Below are positions 32,121 through 42,621 of a stretch of 48,428 bases of DNA, piece by piece. The translations under genes were made by a program, and so were the position numbers. Position 1 is the stretch's first letter. Each line of letters begins with the position of its first letter. The DNA comes from Polytrichum commune (lineage: Eukaryota; Streptophyta; Polytrichopsida; Polytrichales; Polytrichaceae), in assembly GCA_950295325.1 (NCBI GenBank), contig OX485804.1:42906001-42954428 (forward strand), written 5' to 3'. The notes under the pieces were generated by a model. It saw only the letters and a list, made by a program, of their open reading frames with translations, was not told the origin of the DNA and did not search any database.

Positions 32121-33262
32121 TTTGGGTCGGCCGACCTAAACCCTGTGGCACCAGGGATTGAGGGCCATCCACACCTTGCCCGTGGGATAGGGTCGGGTTC
32201 CGGTCGACCGACTCAAACCTTGTACAATGATGGGTTGAGGGCCATTTAGAATTCCATCACGCTGTGGGGAAAATTTTGGGTCGACCGACCCAATCCTTGT
32301 CATGGTCAACTACAACCTCCGAAACTGGGGAAGGGGTTGGGTCGACCGACCCAATCTTTGACGGGGTTAATCCACCCACACTGGATAGGGGTTTGGGTCG
32401 GTCGACCCAAACTTTCACAGGCTAAATCCATCCACACTGGGAAGGGGTTTGGGTCGACCGACCCAAACTTTCACAGGGTAAACCCACCACACTCGGAAGG
32501 GGTTTGGGTCGGTCGATCCAAACTTTCACAGGGTAAGTCCACCCACACTGGGAAAGGGTTTGGGTCGGTCGACCCAAACTTTCACAGTGTAAATCCACCC
32601 ACACTGGGATGAGGTTTGGGTCGCTCGACCCAAACATTACATATGATGGGATAAGGTTCCTACTCTGTCCGTCCAAACCTTCTGAGTACCTTGGGTAAGG
32701 GCCATTAACAATTCGTTCACGATGTGCGAAAAAGTTTGGGTCGACCGATCCAAACCTTCTGAAAGGTTTTACGATAAACGCCCATAGTGGGGTAGGGGTT
32801 TGGGTCGACCGACCCAAATCTCAGAAGGGTCAGACTAGACCCCCCCCCCCCAACACTAGTGAAGGGGTTTGGGTCGACCGACCCAAACCTCACAAGGGTC
32901 AGACTAGACCCCCCCCCCAAACACTAGTGAAGGGGTTTGGGTCGACCGACCCAAACCTGACAAGGGTCAGACTAGACCCCCCCCCCAACACTAGTGAAGG
33001 GGTTTGGGTCGATCGACCCAAACCTCACAAGGGTCAGGCTAGACCCCCCCCCCCCAACACTAGTGAAGGGGTTTGGGTCGACCGACCCAAACCTCACAAG
33101 GGTGAGACTAGAACCCGCCCACACTAGTGGAGGGGTTTGGGTCGATCGACCCAAACCTCAGAATGGTCAGACTAGAACCCGCCCACACTAGTGGAGGGGT
33201 TTGGGTCGACCGACCCAAACCTCACAAGGGTCAGACTGAAACCCGCCAACACTAGTGTCGAC
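32121..33262. repeat. Satellite-like array of 22-bp palindromes
   Basis: About eighteen copies of arms GTTTGGGTCG and CGACCCAAAC around a 2-base centre. From 32389 to 32614 they repeat every ~56 bases with a CACAGGGTAAATCCACCCAC-type spacer. From 32867 to 33200 they repeat every 62-69 bases with a GGTCAGACTAGA spacer, in most units followed by an 8-11 C run and then CACTAGTG. Copies before 32360 are more degenerate. The array ends in GTCGACCGAC and three CGTATAAT(A/G) units. Frames across it stay open only because the repeat lacks stops. The ~180 bases upstream (31941-32120) show no feature. Confidence 0.93.
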
Positions 33263-34060
33263 CGACGTATAATAGAGCGTATAATGCGGCGTATAATGCA
33301 GCGGATATTGAGAGGTGTGTGGAATTTCATCTCATTGCAAAGTTCACTGCGGACTTGCATGCTGTGAATAGGTCCTCATGAACAACAGCGTGAACGAACC
33401 TCGAAGTACAGCTCCGACTAAGAGTTCTCTCTACGAATTCAGGAGTGGGAGAAGAGCAAAAAAGAACCAACTTTTGGGGGGTGCGCCCCTTTATACTATC
33501 CACCTCCACTTGCCCAACTTCCTCATTGGATGCCTTTCCCGCCTTGTTATTTCAAACCTCCTGACAGAATTCCCCGTTTTCTGTTTATTGTAGAAAATGC
33601 GCATCTTTCAATGCCCCTCTCATACCCCAGCCGTCATATGTCTTAGTCTATGATATTTAATTTTTTTTTGGTTTTGTGTGTATATGACATACGACATTGG
33701 GAGGAAGGGTGGCGGCCACATTAATTTTTTCAAGTGTCACAACGGTATATTTTAACCAATATGTATACCCAACCACAACTCCATTCAATGCTTTCAAGTG
33801 CAAACCTATTTAGGTGGGGTTGGGGCCATTTGGAGGTTGCAATTATGAGAGAGTTTCCAAGGCTTGAGGCCATTGTCATGATGAATAAAATTATTTATTT
33901 GTCTCCCCTAAACCCTAAACCCTAGAACATTGCGGCTCTGTTATCTCGCATGGAAGTGTGGCAATGATAAACGTATGTGGACGTTGTTAAGGGGATACTA
34001 ACTAGCAATGTCGCTTTTTGGTTCAATCTTTTAATGTTATTTCAATCCATCCTCAAGTTC
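33263..34060. other. Non-coding spacer
   Basis: No gene recognised. It contains the telomere-type stretch listed next. Confidence 0.5.
33906..33925. repeat. Short interstitial telomere-type repeat
   Basis: Nearly three CCCTAAA units, the plant telomere repeat. Confidence 0.75.
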
Positions 34061-34076
34061 ACTTCAAGTTTACTAA

Positions 34077-34930
34077 TGTGTGTGACCAAAACATCCAAAG
34101 TTGGACCCTAAACCCTTATAACGTCCACAACATGAAATACGTATTGACAAAATACAAAACCAATTAGTATATCATGTTTAAACGTCCCAAATAACATATT
34201 AACATGATCAAGATTGTATTTACTATAACCTTCCTATTAGACTCTTCTTCATATTATGCAAACAATATCTGTTATATCTTTCTCCATTATCCAATACATG
34301 TGGAGGGAACAATGAATAAGAACATGATTGCGTGAATGGCTTCATTTGATGTTGTGCTTCTCTTATTTACTTTTGCATCACATTCCATATATTAAATACA
34401 TCATGAACCATGGTTTATTGGCGACTATGTGATTCCCTAAAGTGAGCAAAACATCCAAAGTTGAACCCCTTACCCCTAATAACATCCACAACATTTCATG
34501 TTATTTGAATAAACACAAGACCATTCACTATATTACGTTTAAACGTCCGTAATAACAAATAAACATAATCAAGATCGTCTTTTCTATTACCTTCCAGTAA
34601 AAACCTATTCTCACCAGTAAGTCAATGTTATATGTTAATATTGGATAGATTAATATGTTATAAACCTAACTCCTAAACCCTAAACCCTAAACCCTAAACC
34701 CTAAATACAAAAATTCGTAGTTGTTCACTGCTACCTCCACATACAAACAACATGAACTTTATCTTGCGCCATTATGTAATATACGTGGAGGGAACATTCA
34801 ATAACAACATGATTGCGTCAAAGGGCTTCATTTGATGTTGTGGTTCTCCGATTTACTTTTATATCACATTCGAAGTACATATATCACGATCCATGGTTTA
34901 TTGGCGACTATGTGATTCATTCAAGTGAGT
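34077..34930. repeat. Diverged tandem duplication (units ~34077-34440 and ~34441-34930)
   Basis: Shared blocks occur in the same order in both units: CAAAACATCCAAAGTTG, then (A/G)TTTAAACGTCC, then GTGGAGGGAACA, then CTTCATTTGATGTTGTG, then GGTTTATTGGCGACTATGTG. The second unit is longer because it holds a telomere-type repeat block near 34672. Non-coding. Confidence 0.8.
34672..34705. repeat. Interstitial telomere repeat (CCCTAAA)n
   Basis: Almost five consecutive CCCTAAA units inside the second copy of the tandem duplication. Confidence 0.92.
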
Positions 34931-35362
34931 ATGTAAGGGATTTACTAAAAACTTGAGCATGTTAGCATTTCGACATAAGGATCATGCAATTCCAAACCCT
35001 GAGAAAATGCTCTTGGGGAAGGTATACATTTAGCAAACACATTCAAATATCCTAAATTTCCGAATTTCATGTTGGGGGACGGGGGTTATATTTTTTATTC
35101 ATTGCATATTGTGTGAGTTCTTGGCATCATTGGTAAAGTCTAAATGTCAACGATTACATCGTTAAATGTCACGCAATTGTATTATTTTTCTAACTTGCTC
35201 AAACAAAAGAGAAACCAATGATTTCAACTTGTTTGGGAAATTTAGGTTATGGTGTCATGTGAGTAGGGGTTAAGTCTTAGTTTTAGCATAACGTTGCGTT
35301 GTAAAAATGCATTAGTTGTATAAATGGTTTCATTTTGTAGAATACCGCATTTGATGTGCACC
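34931..35362. other. AT-rich spacer
   Basis: Nothing supported here on either strand. Confidence 0.5.
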
Positions 35363-35365
35363 TTA

Positions 35366-35896
35366 TGGGGCATTCCCACTTGACATTAGTTAGAAGTAGT
35401 ATTAGTCTAAATGCGGTTTTAGTTATCTAGGTTTCACACATATGGCTCTTTTTAGTGCCGAGCCTAGGTGGCAAATGATGTGGCATGGCTTAAAAGTGGA
35501 GGTTTTAAGCCTCAACCACCGACGCTCCCATCGGTACCTAAACATTAGGCAAGAATATAGGAATTTTAAAAGTGTCGCCTCCCACCCTTGTGATTGGTTG
35601 CTTTTTAGTCTTAGCTATGAGGGCACGAGGAGCTTCATTAACAAAAACCGATGGTAAGATAGGTGAGTAGTAAGGCATTTGGGGATGGGACAAAAACTAC
35701 CCAACATTCATTGCTTGGTAGATAAAACCATGAACATGTGTGAAAGCTACTTAACTAAAACCTACTTGAAAATCTCCGGAGCAAGTTCTTGTAGGTGCAT
35801 TGGGATAGTTGGATGCCTCCGCTATAACCGAGGGAGCTTTACCCGGTCTTTATAAAATAGTGAGGGTCTTAACTAAAGTCAAGTGGGAATGCCCCA
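35366..35896. mobile_element. Non-autonomous MITE with ~30-bp terminal inverted repeats
   Basis: TGGGGCATTCCCACTTGAC at the left end and its complement at the right, with inverted similarity continuing inward (ATTAGTTAGAA against TTTAGTTAAGA). The element is flanked by TTA on both sides (35363-35365 and 35897-35899). A 531-bp length, no transposase frame and a 3-bp TTA duplication fit a PIF/Harbinger (Tourist-like) MITE. Confidence 0.8.
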
Positions 35897-36039
35897 TTAA
35901 GGTACTCCAAAGTGTCTTGAAAATACTAATGCCCGCTAAGGGTTTACAGTTTGGCTTTAGGATTTAGGGTTCCCCGTAATCCTAATTCCGTTGGTGCCCT
36001 AATCCCGTTGGCACCCTATTCGTGCGGTTGGGGGCCAAT

Positions 36040-36909
36040 TCCCGAGGCATACAAAACCCCAGCCGTCACAACTTTTCGCTCTTTCTCTCTCTCTCCGCGC
36101 CAAGCATTCGCTCCGCGCCTCTTGTGGAAGCGCCGCCTCTCCTGAAGCGCCGCTTTCGCGAAGCGCCGTGGCGATTCAGGGTGGCGATTTTCTTCTCTTC
36201 CCTCCCTTCTTGTTGCTTTGGCGCCTACTGATTCTTCTCCTTCCCTCCCTTCTCTTGCTGTAGAAGTTAGGAAGTGTTTGCAATAGAACAGAAACCTAAG
36301 GAGAGAGTTTTAGAGTGCGTGAGAGTTAGTAGAGTGATTGTTGTAGAGTGAAGTAAGTAGAAGATTGTTGAAGGGTTTTCCAACATTCTAAGCTTGCGGG
36401 TTTTGGAGGCTGTATTGTAGTTGGAGAGTTTGTGAGATTTAGGAGTTCTATAAGATAATCAGGAGGTGTTTGAGAGATACAAAAGTCATTTGAGAGAGTT
36501 AGTCATTGTTTTGAGAGATTCACTTGTTCTTAGGGATTCAGAGGTTGTTTGAAACACTCAATTGTTGTTTGAGAGATACAAAAGTCATTTGAGAGAGTCA
36601 GTCATTGTTTTGAGAGATTCATTTGTTCTTAGGGATTCAGAGGTTGTTTGAAACACTCAATTGTTGTTTGAGAGATATCTAAGTCATTTGAGAGAGTCAG
36701 TTATTGTTTTGAGAGATTCACTTGTTCTTAGAGATTCAGAGGTTGTTTGAAGTATTGAATTGTTGTTTGAGAGATTCAAAAGAGATCTAGGAGTTGTATG
36801 AGAGATTGTGGATTTGTGTGAGAGGTTACATTCAACTGTTTCTGTGTTATTGGAAGAAGAACACCTGTTCTAAAGCAACTGTTTACAACAACTGCTACAT
36901 ACAACAAAG
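36040..36909 (+). promoter_or_regulatory. Probable promoter/5' leader of the ParB-like gene
   Basis: A pyrimidine patch (CTCTTTCTCTCTCTCTCC near 36078), as common at plant start sites, is followed by three GAAGCGCCG repeats and a purine-rich GAGAG stretch. It ends in CAACAAAG/GTATTTT, a good splice donor at 36909/36910. The coding ATG at 37550 sits directly on a splice acceptor, so this is inferred to be a non-coding first exon. The exact start site is unknown. Confidence 0.45.
36467..36790 (+). repeat. Three ~99-bp tandem repeats in the leader
   Basis: Units start at 36467, 36566 and 36665 with TGTTTGAGAGATA, plus a partial fourth at about 36764. They are rich in TTTGAGAGA. Confidence 0.9.
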
Positions 36910-37549
36910 GTATTTTCTTTTATTATATGCAATAAGTGTTTGTCAATTGAAGGTATTGTAGCATACACAACGCATAAGCATTGTATATGCTACGTGCCAA
37001 CTTTTAAAAATTACATTAAAATAGGAAAGTTTGGGGAGACGACCCAAACACGGCCACAGGTTTGGGTCGGTCGACCCAAACACAGCCTCTTGTTTGGGTC
37101 GACCGACCCAAACACAAAACAAAGCATCATGTTTGGGTCGACCGATCCAAACACAAAACAAAGCATCATGTTTGGGCCGAACGACCCAAACACAGCCTCT
37201 TGTTTGGGTCGACCGACCCAAACACAAAACAAAGCATCATGTTTGGGCCGAACGACCCAAACAACGTCTTCTAATTATAAACTCATAAAGAAATCCATGA
37301 TTTTTGCATCAATATAAAATTCACATCCACTAAAAAATAATAATCAAGGAATGTATCAAGGAAAAGTATCAAGTAATCCTGCATGTCACAAACAATATAA
37401 AATGCAAATCCACCCAATAATCAAAACATTCTTATTATCAATACAAATGATGCTGAAATATATAAATATACAATCCACCTAAACCTATTCATGTCGTAGA
37501 TGTTTGGGTCGAACGACCGAAACTAACATTGCACATTATTTTCTTACAG
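36910..37549 (+). other. 5' UTR intron carrying palindromes
   Basis: Donor G/GTATTTT and acceptor TTTTCTTACAG directly before ATG. Palindromes lie at 37029-37049 (degenerate), 37060, 37092, 37131, 37170, 37202, 37241 and singly at 37502-37523. Two spacer types (ACAGCCTCTT and ACAAAACAAAGCATCAT) alternate. Confidence 0.6.
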
Positions 37550-38875
37550 ATGGCTCCAAAGAAAAGACCCGGCGAAAGGTGGTTCATGCCTGCGCCGGAC
37601 ATGTTGTGGCAGGAGCACGAAACCCCGCAGGATGACTCCTATTCCCCTAAGGACGGGCTTGTCCTCGCGTGGTCTATACAAGTGGTTAAGGGTTCGCAAT
37701 ACAAAATGATTTTTGTTGTGAAGGTTGGGACCGTGGAGAAGCACACATGGGCTACTCTTACGGGGTGGGAGGTGGCATCGGTTCAGTCTCTTGGAGACTA
37801 CGTGGATGTCATCCTCGAGAACAACGCTGTCCAGAACGCGCATATGTTTATGCACCAGTTCTCCGAACCCTTTGACGCTATCTATGCAAAAGAAACATGT
37901 GTAGAACCAGACGTCATCAAACCGGAGTCCATATTCATCGATAACAGTACATCGAACACAAAGGTGTCGAGCAGATTCACGAAACTAAAGCATGCAATCA
38001 GCGTGCTCAACAAAGCCCTGCAGAGCAAAACCAAGTCTCAGCAACCCGTGAGGCGGAAAGCAACCACAGAGGAAGGAGCAGGGTTGTCAAGACCTCAATC
38101 GGTGAGGAAGCCGCGACCAGTACCGGCTGACTCGCGGAGGACCACTCCCTCCCAAACACCTGCGGATAGCGAGACGCCTACACCTTCTGGGAGCCGTCAA
38201 ACAACTCCATCCAAGAGGGGGAGAGAGTCATCTGTGATGACTGACGAGCCAGTCTCACCGGAGTTGCGCATGCCGAAGCCCGGCGAAGAGGTGGATGCAG
38301 GGGAGCTGCAGAAAATCGTGAACAATTTCACGACGAAATGCTCCCACTGTTTTTTCATGGGCAGGGATTTTAAGCTCGACGTGAACATCAGCCAGTGCCA
38401 TCTAGCGCCACCGGAGAAGTGTGTCCGGGCAAAGGAGGACGCCTACGTTGACTGGATAATCGCGCAGATCGTTTGCGAGCAGTTTAAAGACGACAGGCAA
38501 ACGATAGTAGTGATGCCACAGGGTCTCAAGAAAATGCCTACACCTGAAATGTGGCCCACAATTCAGAAGGGCGATTTTTGGCTCATAGACGGCCAGCACA
38601 GCGTGGAGGCATCCAAGAAAATCCAACTCATGAATGAGTGGGATGATCCGAACAATCAGAAGGAAAAGCTGAAGGTTTGGAAGGCACTGGTGGTGTGGTC
38701 TGACGACGAGACCAAGCTCAGCGACATCTCCCGGTACTTCAATATGGGAAATAAGAAGAGGGCCTACCAAGCTTCTTGGATAAGGAATATCATGGCCTCG
38801 CGGGAGGTGTGGGAGTTCTATGGTAGGCCTCCCAAGGAGAGGGAGAATGCGAAGGACAAGAATCCCAAATGGGAG
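37550..38875 (+). CDS. ParB-like gene, coding exon 1
   Basis: 442 complete codons from ATG (MAPKKRPGERW) to the donor GGGAG/GTGAGT. Residues ~160-245 are a Ser/Thr/Pro/Arg-rich, probably disordered linker. Residues ~300-430 contain FWLIDGQHSVEAS (Asp at residue 347), followed by an Asn-containing FNMGNKKRA stretch. The D-G-Q-H core resembles the DGxHR motif of the ParB/sulfiredoxin fold, which binds or hydrolyses nucleotides. This assignment rests on the motif alone. The start is chosen because TTTTCTTACAG directly precedes it. Confidence 0.72.
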
Positions 38876-38884
38876 GTGAGTATT

Positions 38885-38997
38885 GTTTAGGTCGACCGAC
38901 CCAAACTCCTGATGCAGCCTTGTTTATTTAGTTTGGGTCGACCGACCCAAACTCCTGATGCAGCTAGTTTATTTAGTTTGGGTCGATCGACCCAAAC
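38885..38997. repeat. Three palindromes at the 5' side of intron 2
   Basis: 22-bp palindromes at 38885, 38931 and 38976, spaced 45-46 bases with TCCTGATGCAGC(C/T) spacers. The first begins 9 bases after the donor. Confidence 0.93.
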
Positions 38998-39087
38998 TGT
39001 TGTTGCAGATGTTGGTCATGATATGGGTTGGAAATCACATGTACATATCTAACACGCATTCAAATGTTCTGTTTTGTGGACGTGCAG

Positions 39088-40419
39088 GATTTCAAATACC
39101 AAATGATCAACAAATTCTCCTCCATTGATAATTCGAGCCACAAGCAGAAGAAATACAACGACCTCAAGGGGGAGATTTACTTGATTACAGCATCTGACTC
39201 AGTTTGGAGGAAGTGGAAAACCGTGTTTGAAAAGCACGAGACGGGGGATTTGATCGACCCCGACACTGGCATTTTCTTCAGCCAAACCTCGCGCTTCAAG
39301 CAGATGAAGCCTCTCGTGAGAGAGTTCTTTAGAACTCTTCAAGGGCTGTCAGAGACGGAGGTGGAGAAGGCGGCATCTCACATCCTGCACGTGGCACCCA
39401 CGGCGAAGAGGTGTTGGGTGCACCCGAAGATTGTCTTCCAAAAGCCCAAATCCTTCGTTCCTTCATGCTACACCATGAAGGAATGGACGGATAACAGGAA
39501 AAAGAAGACGACTATCGTGCAGGAGCTGCATAAACTAGTGCCAGAGAGGAATATTGTCGTGGACGGCGAGGTCCATGAGGCTAACTGGAGAGCATTCAAA
39601 GCTGAATATAAGTTCACCAGTGCCTCCATGGCGGCTCTAATAAGGGAAGCGGGGGACGACTTCTTGCGGGCCAAGATGGTGAAGGGTGGGAAGAACCGGG
39701 CGCTTCCGGATTACACAGCGCGTGCGTTCTCGAACTTCATCAAGGAGAAGAAGATTGTCCAGTTTGAAGGGGAAGCGTACTTCAACCTTGTCACCGCCGA
39801 CCCGTTGAAAATTCAGGGCTGGCCAGGTCAAGACGCCAGAATGGCGATAAGGACGAAAGCAAGGGACTGCTTTCCTTTTGGGATGATTGATTTCAGGAAT
39901 ATTCCTGGAAGCTCATTTGAGGGCACGATGAGCACCCTCTTCTATGACCCCTTCCTATCTAAGTTCGTCGATTATGCAAGCCCTAAGTTCAGGGAGGTAG
40001 ATATCTGGCTTTGGATAGTCGAGGATAGGAGGGCGGAGCAGGTGTACGAGCTTGTCCGGAAACTGCAGCCGGAGTATGCAGTCTCCAAGTCTCGCTACAT
40101 CGCCGCACCGGCGGAGGGAGCTTACACGACGTTGAGGGACAAGAAGACCAAGTTCGTCAACGTCTTGTGTTTGTACTTCGTGTACAAAGCGGAGTTGCTG
40201 AAGGTGCCGAACCACCCTATATCCCGGATGGACAAACTCTTCCAAGTTCCAGAAGGGTTGGGTGTCAACAAGTGCCTCTACGACGAGGCTAAATACGCGA
40301 ACTATCCTTTAGATGAGCTGCGGATGGAATTTTACGTGAGAATGATGAGGACGCTGACGAGGAGAGGGGATTGCATCTTCAACGTCTTCGGAGGCTCTAA
40401 ACCTATCTATGCTGCCATG
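39088..40419 (+). CDS. ParB-like gene, coding exon 2
   Basis: 444 codons between acceptor GACGTGCAG/GATTTC and donor GCCATG/GTAAGC, phase 0 at both ends and in frame with exon 1. It opens DFKYQMINKFSSIDNSS and is rich in Lys/Arg and aromatic residues (for example KKKTTIVQELHKLVPER and LRMEFYVRMMRTLTRRGD). No domain is recognised with confidence. The continuing frame and base composition support coding. Confidence 0.75.
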
Positions 40420-40447
40420 GTAAGCGACTTTCTATAACTCGTGCGCA

Positions 40448-40577
40448 GTTTGGGTCGATCGACCCAAACTAGGCTCTGTGTTGGTTTGGGTCGATCGACC
40501 CAAACTAGGCTCTGTGTTGGTTTGGGTCGATCGACCCAAACTAGGCTCTTTGTTGGTTTGGGTCGATCGACCCAAAC
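40448..40577. repeat. Four perfect palindromes, 36-bp period, in intron 3
   Basis: Starts at 40448, 40484, 40520 and 40556, all with the AT centre (GTCGATCGAC), making each a perfect 22-bp palindrome. Spacers read TAGGCTCTGTGTTG with one T change. Confidence 0.96.
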
Positions 40578-40647
40578 TACACATTGTACTTGGTCTTGTT
40601 TATGTCCCTCGCCTAATTCTAATGTCTATATAACTTGGATTGTGTAG

Positions 40648-42132
40648 ATGTCGGGGCTGAGTATATACTCCTACATAGAGGATGGCGATCTGCCATTTTA
40701 CAGGACGCAGAGATCGTTGGCGAAGAAGATGGACATCCTCGATTGGATCCCGGGTAGCTACGTCGACGAGGTTGTTCAGGGGGGCGAAAACCCTCTTGAT
40801 AGGGTGAGGCGGATCAACCCGGAAGAAATGGCCATGAGGGCCACAACCCAAGAACCCGAACCTCTTGTCGGGTTGCATCCGGGCAATCCGTCCCGCACAG
40901 AAGGTGGCGATGTCGAGGAGGAGGAGGAAGAAGAGGAGCACGAGGAGGCGGAGAAGGAAGGCGACGTGGAGGAAGGGGCAACGGGCTTCACGCAAGAATC
41001 CGAAGCCCCTCAACGGAAGAAGGCGATGCGGGCGGCAACCCCGCAGAGTAAGCTCGTGCCCGTCCTGACGGTGGACGATGCACGGGACATGTACTCCAGG
41101 GACGCGACCGCCACGTTCAGGGAGAGGAGGAAGATGAAGGGGAAGGAGCTGTATGGCGACTACTCCGTGGAGGAGACCATTGCCATAAGCAGCGAGGACG
41201 ACGATGACATTGAGCTCGCCAAACGGCTAAGATCAGATCCCCCGTCCCCGACAGCGTTCGCTGGCATGGTTAGGGTGAAGCCCGAGGTCCTGACTGTGGA
41301 GGAGGCGAACGAGAAGATGAGGAGGGACGAGGAGCAGCGAGTCCGCCTGCAGAAGGCTGCCGCGGAAGAACCCTCAATGCGGAACGAGGTAGCAGAGCTA
41401 AGGGCTCTCCTGTTGGAGCAGGAACGACAGAGGGCGATGGCCCAACCTCCGTCCCACGCCGAATTGATATCACAAGTGATACAAGGAATGTGGGCGCAAG
41501 GTTTGGTGGTGGCTCCCTCCAGCTCCTTCCCGCACTTGCCCCCCGGCTTCCCTCCGCAGAGCATCCCTCAACAGCCTGTGCCGCAATCGTCTTTCAGCTT
41601 CCAGCACTTGATGCGGCCCCACCAAGTTCCGTACGCGCCGGTCCAGCAAGTGGATGACCCCAACATCTGGCGCGTCTCTGGAGCCTCCTCCCCTTTGGGC
41701 CCTCCACCACTTCGGCCCCCGATAGTCATGGCCCCCCCTCACCAATCGGACGACCCCAGGATGTTTGGGTCGACCGACCCAAACCCACCATCCACTGGAG
41801 TGTCCGAAGGGCCCTCTCCAGATGCAGGACAGTTTGGGTCGCCCGACCCAAACCCCGTTGCAGCGCAGTCCTCCCTTGACCAACATGGGTGTCAACTAGA
41901 CACGGCCATGCTAGATGTTGAAGGCTTGCAAGGGCCTGGTGATACCTCTACTCCTAACCAAATCGATGAACCCATGCATGATGCAAATGCGGAGATTGGT
42001 TTAGGACAAGGGCCTGATGCCGATCGTTTGCAGGAGAAGGTTCCTGACGTCGTCGGAGAAGGCGGTGGCGAGAGAGGCGGGGCAGCAGGGACGGTGGAGG
42101 CTTCCACATCGTCGAGACATGACCAGGGCGAG
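40648..42132 (+). CDS. ParB-like gene, coding exon 3 (disordered, contains two exonised palindromes)
   Basis: 495 codons, phase 0 at both ends, from acceptor TTGTGTAG/ATGTCG to donor GGCGAG/GTAATA. An N-terminal segment (YSYIEDGDLPFYRTQRSL) precedes an acidic Glu run near residue 90 and a coiled-coil-like Glu/Arg-rich part (VEEANEKMRRDEEQR ... ELRALLLEQERQR). After that comes a Pro/Gln-rich tail. The palindromes at 41763-41784 and 41832-41853 are read as FGSTDPN and FGSPDPN. If exon 3 were a separate start (it begins ATG), a shorter product is possible. Transcript data would decide. Confidence 0.72.
41763..41784. repeat. Palindrome in coding sequence, copy 1
   Basis: Both 10-bp arms are exact and the centre is AC. 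Read in frame as FGSTDPN. Confidence 0.97.
41832..41853. repeat. Palindrome in coding sequence, copy 2
   Basis: Both 10-bp arms are exact and the centre is CC. Read in frame as FGSPDPN. Confidence 0.97.
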
Positions 42133-42154
42133 GTAATACACTGAGCCCTCCCCA

Positions 42155-42176
42155 GTTTGGGTCGACCGACCCAAAC
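42155..42176. repeat. Palindrome in intron 4
   Basis: A single exact copy, centre AC, 22 bases after the donor. Confidence 0.96.
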
Positions 42177-42621
42177 TTCCTGGGTCATTGTCTTGTTGGC
42201 GTGGTCGTGTCCCCCTTGCTAGGAGGAAATGCACACCCCCTGCCCCCCATGCTCTACACTTGCTCCCCCTCCCCCCAACGTGCCCCCCCGCGATCCCCTT
42301 CGTCTCACCTGCACTCGACTATGCTCGACCTTGGCGGCGCGCAAGCAATTTTGTAGATGTAGAATTAGGATAGTGTGAATGCCCTCGTTCACCGCGGTCC
42401 CCCCCCCAATCAAATTGTACATAGAGATTTGTAAAAATAAAATTATTATTTTTGGCGCCCATATGTTTGCATCCGTGTCCCAATGTATGTTGTTCCCCTT
42501 GTATGTTTTTGTTGCCACCAATGGTCCAATTCTTCTTGTGTTTGCACAAAATTTCCGTTCTGCTTGAGATGGACATAGCATAACATAGTCCTCGTCCGCC
42601 TTCTCTCGCTCGTCGCCGCAG

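Noticed and set aside
32337-33191. Open frames across the palindrome array (peptides rich in STDPN or VDRPKP)
   Set aside because: The repeat lacks stops in all frames on both strands, so open frames arise automatically. No splice or start context.
40448-40577. Regular 22-bp repeats with 14-bp spacers resembling a CRISPR array
   Set aside because: The spacers are essentially identical, the setting is an intron in plant DNA and there are no cas genes.
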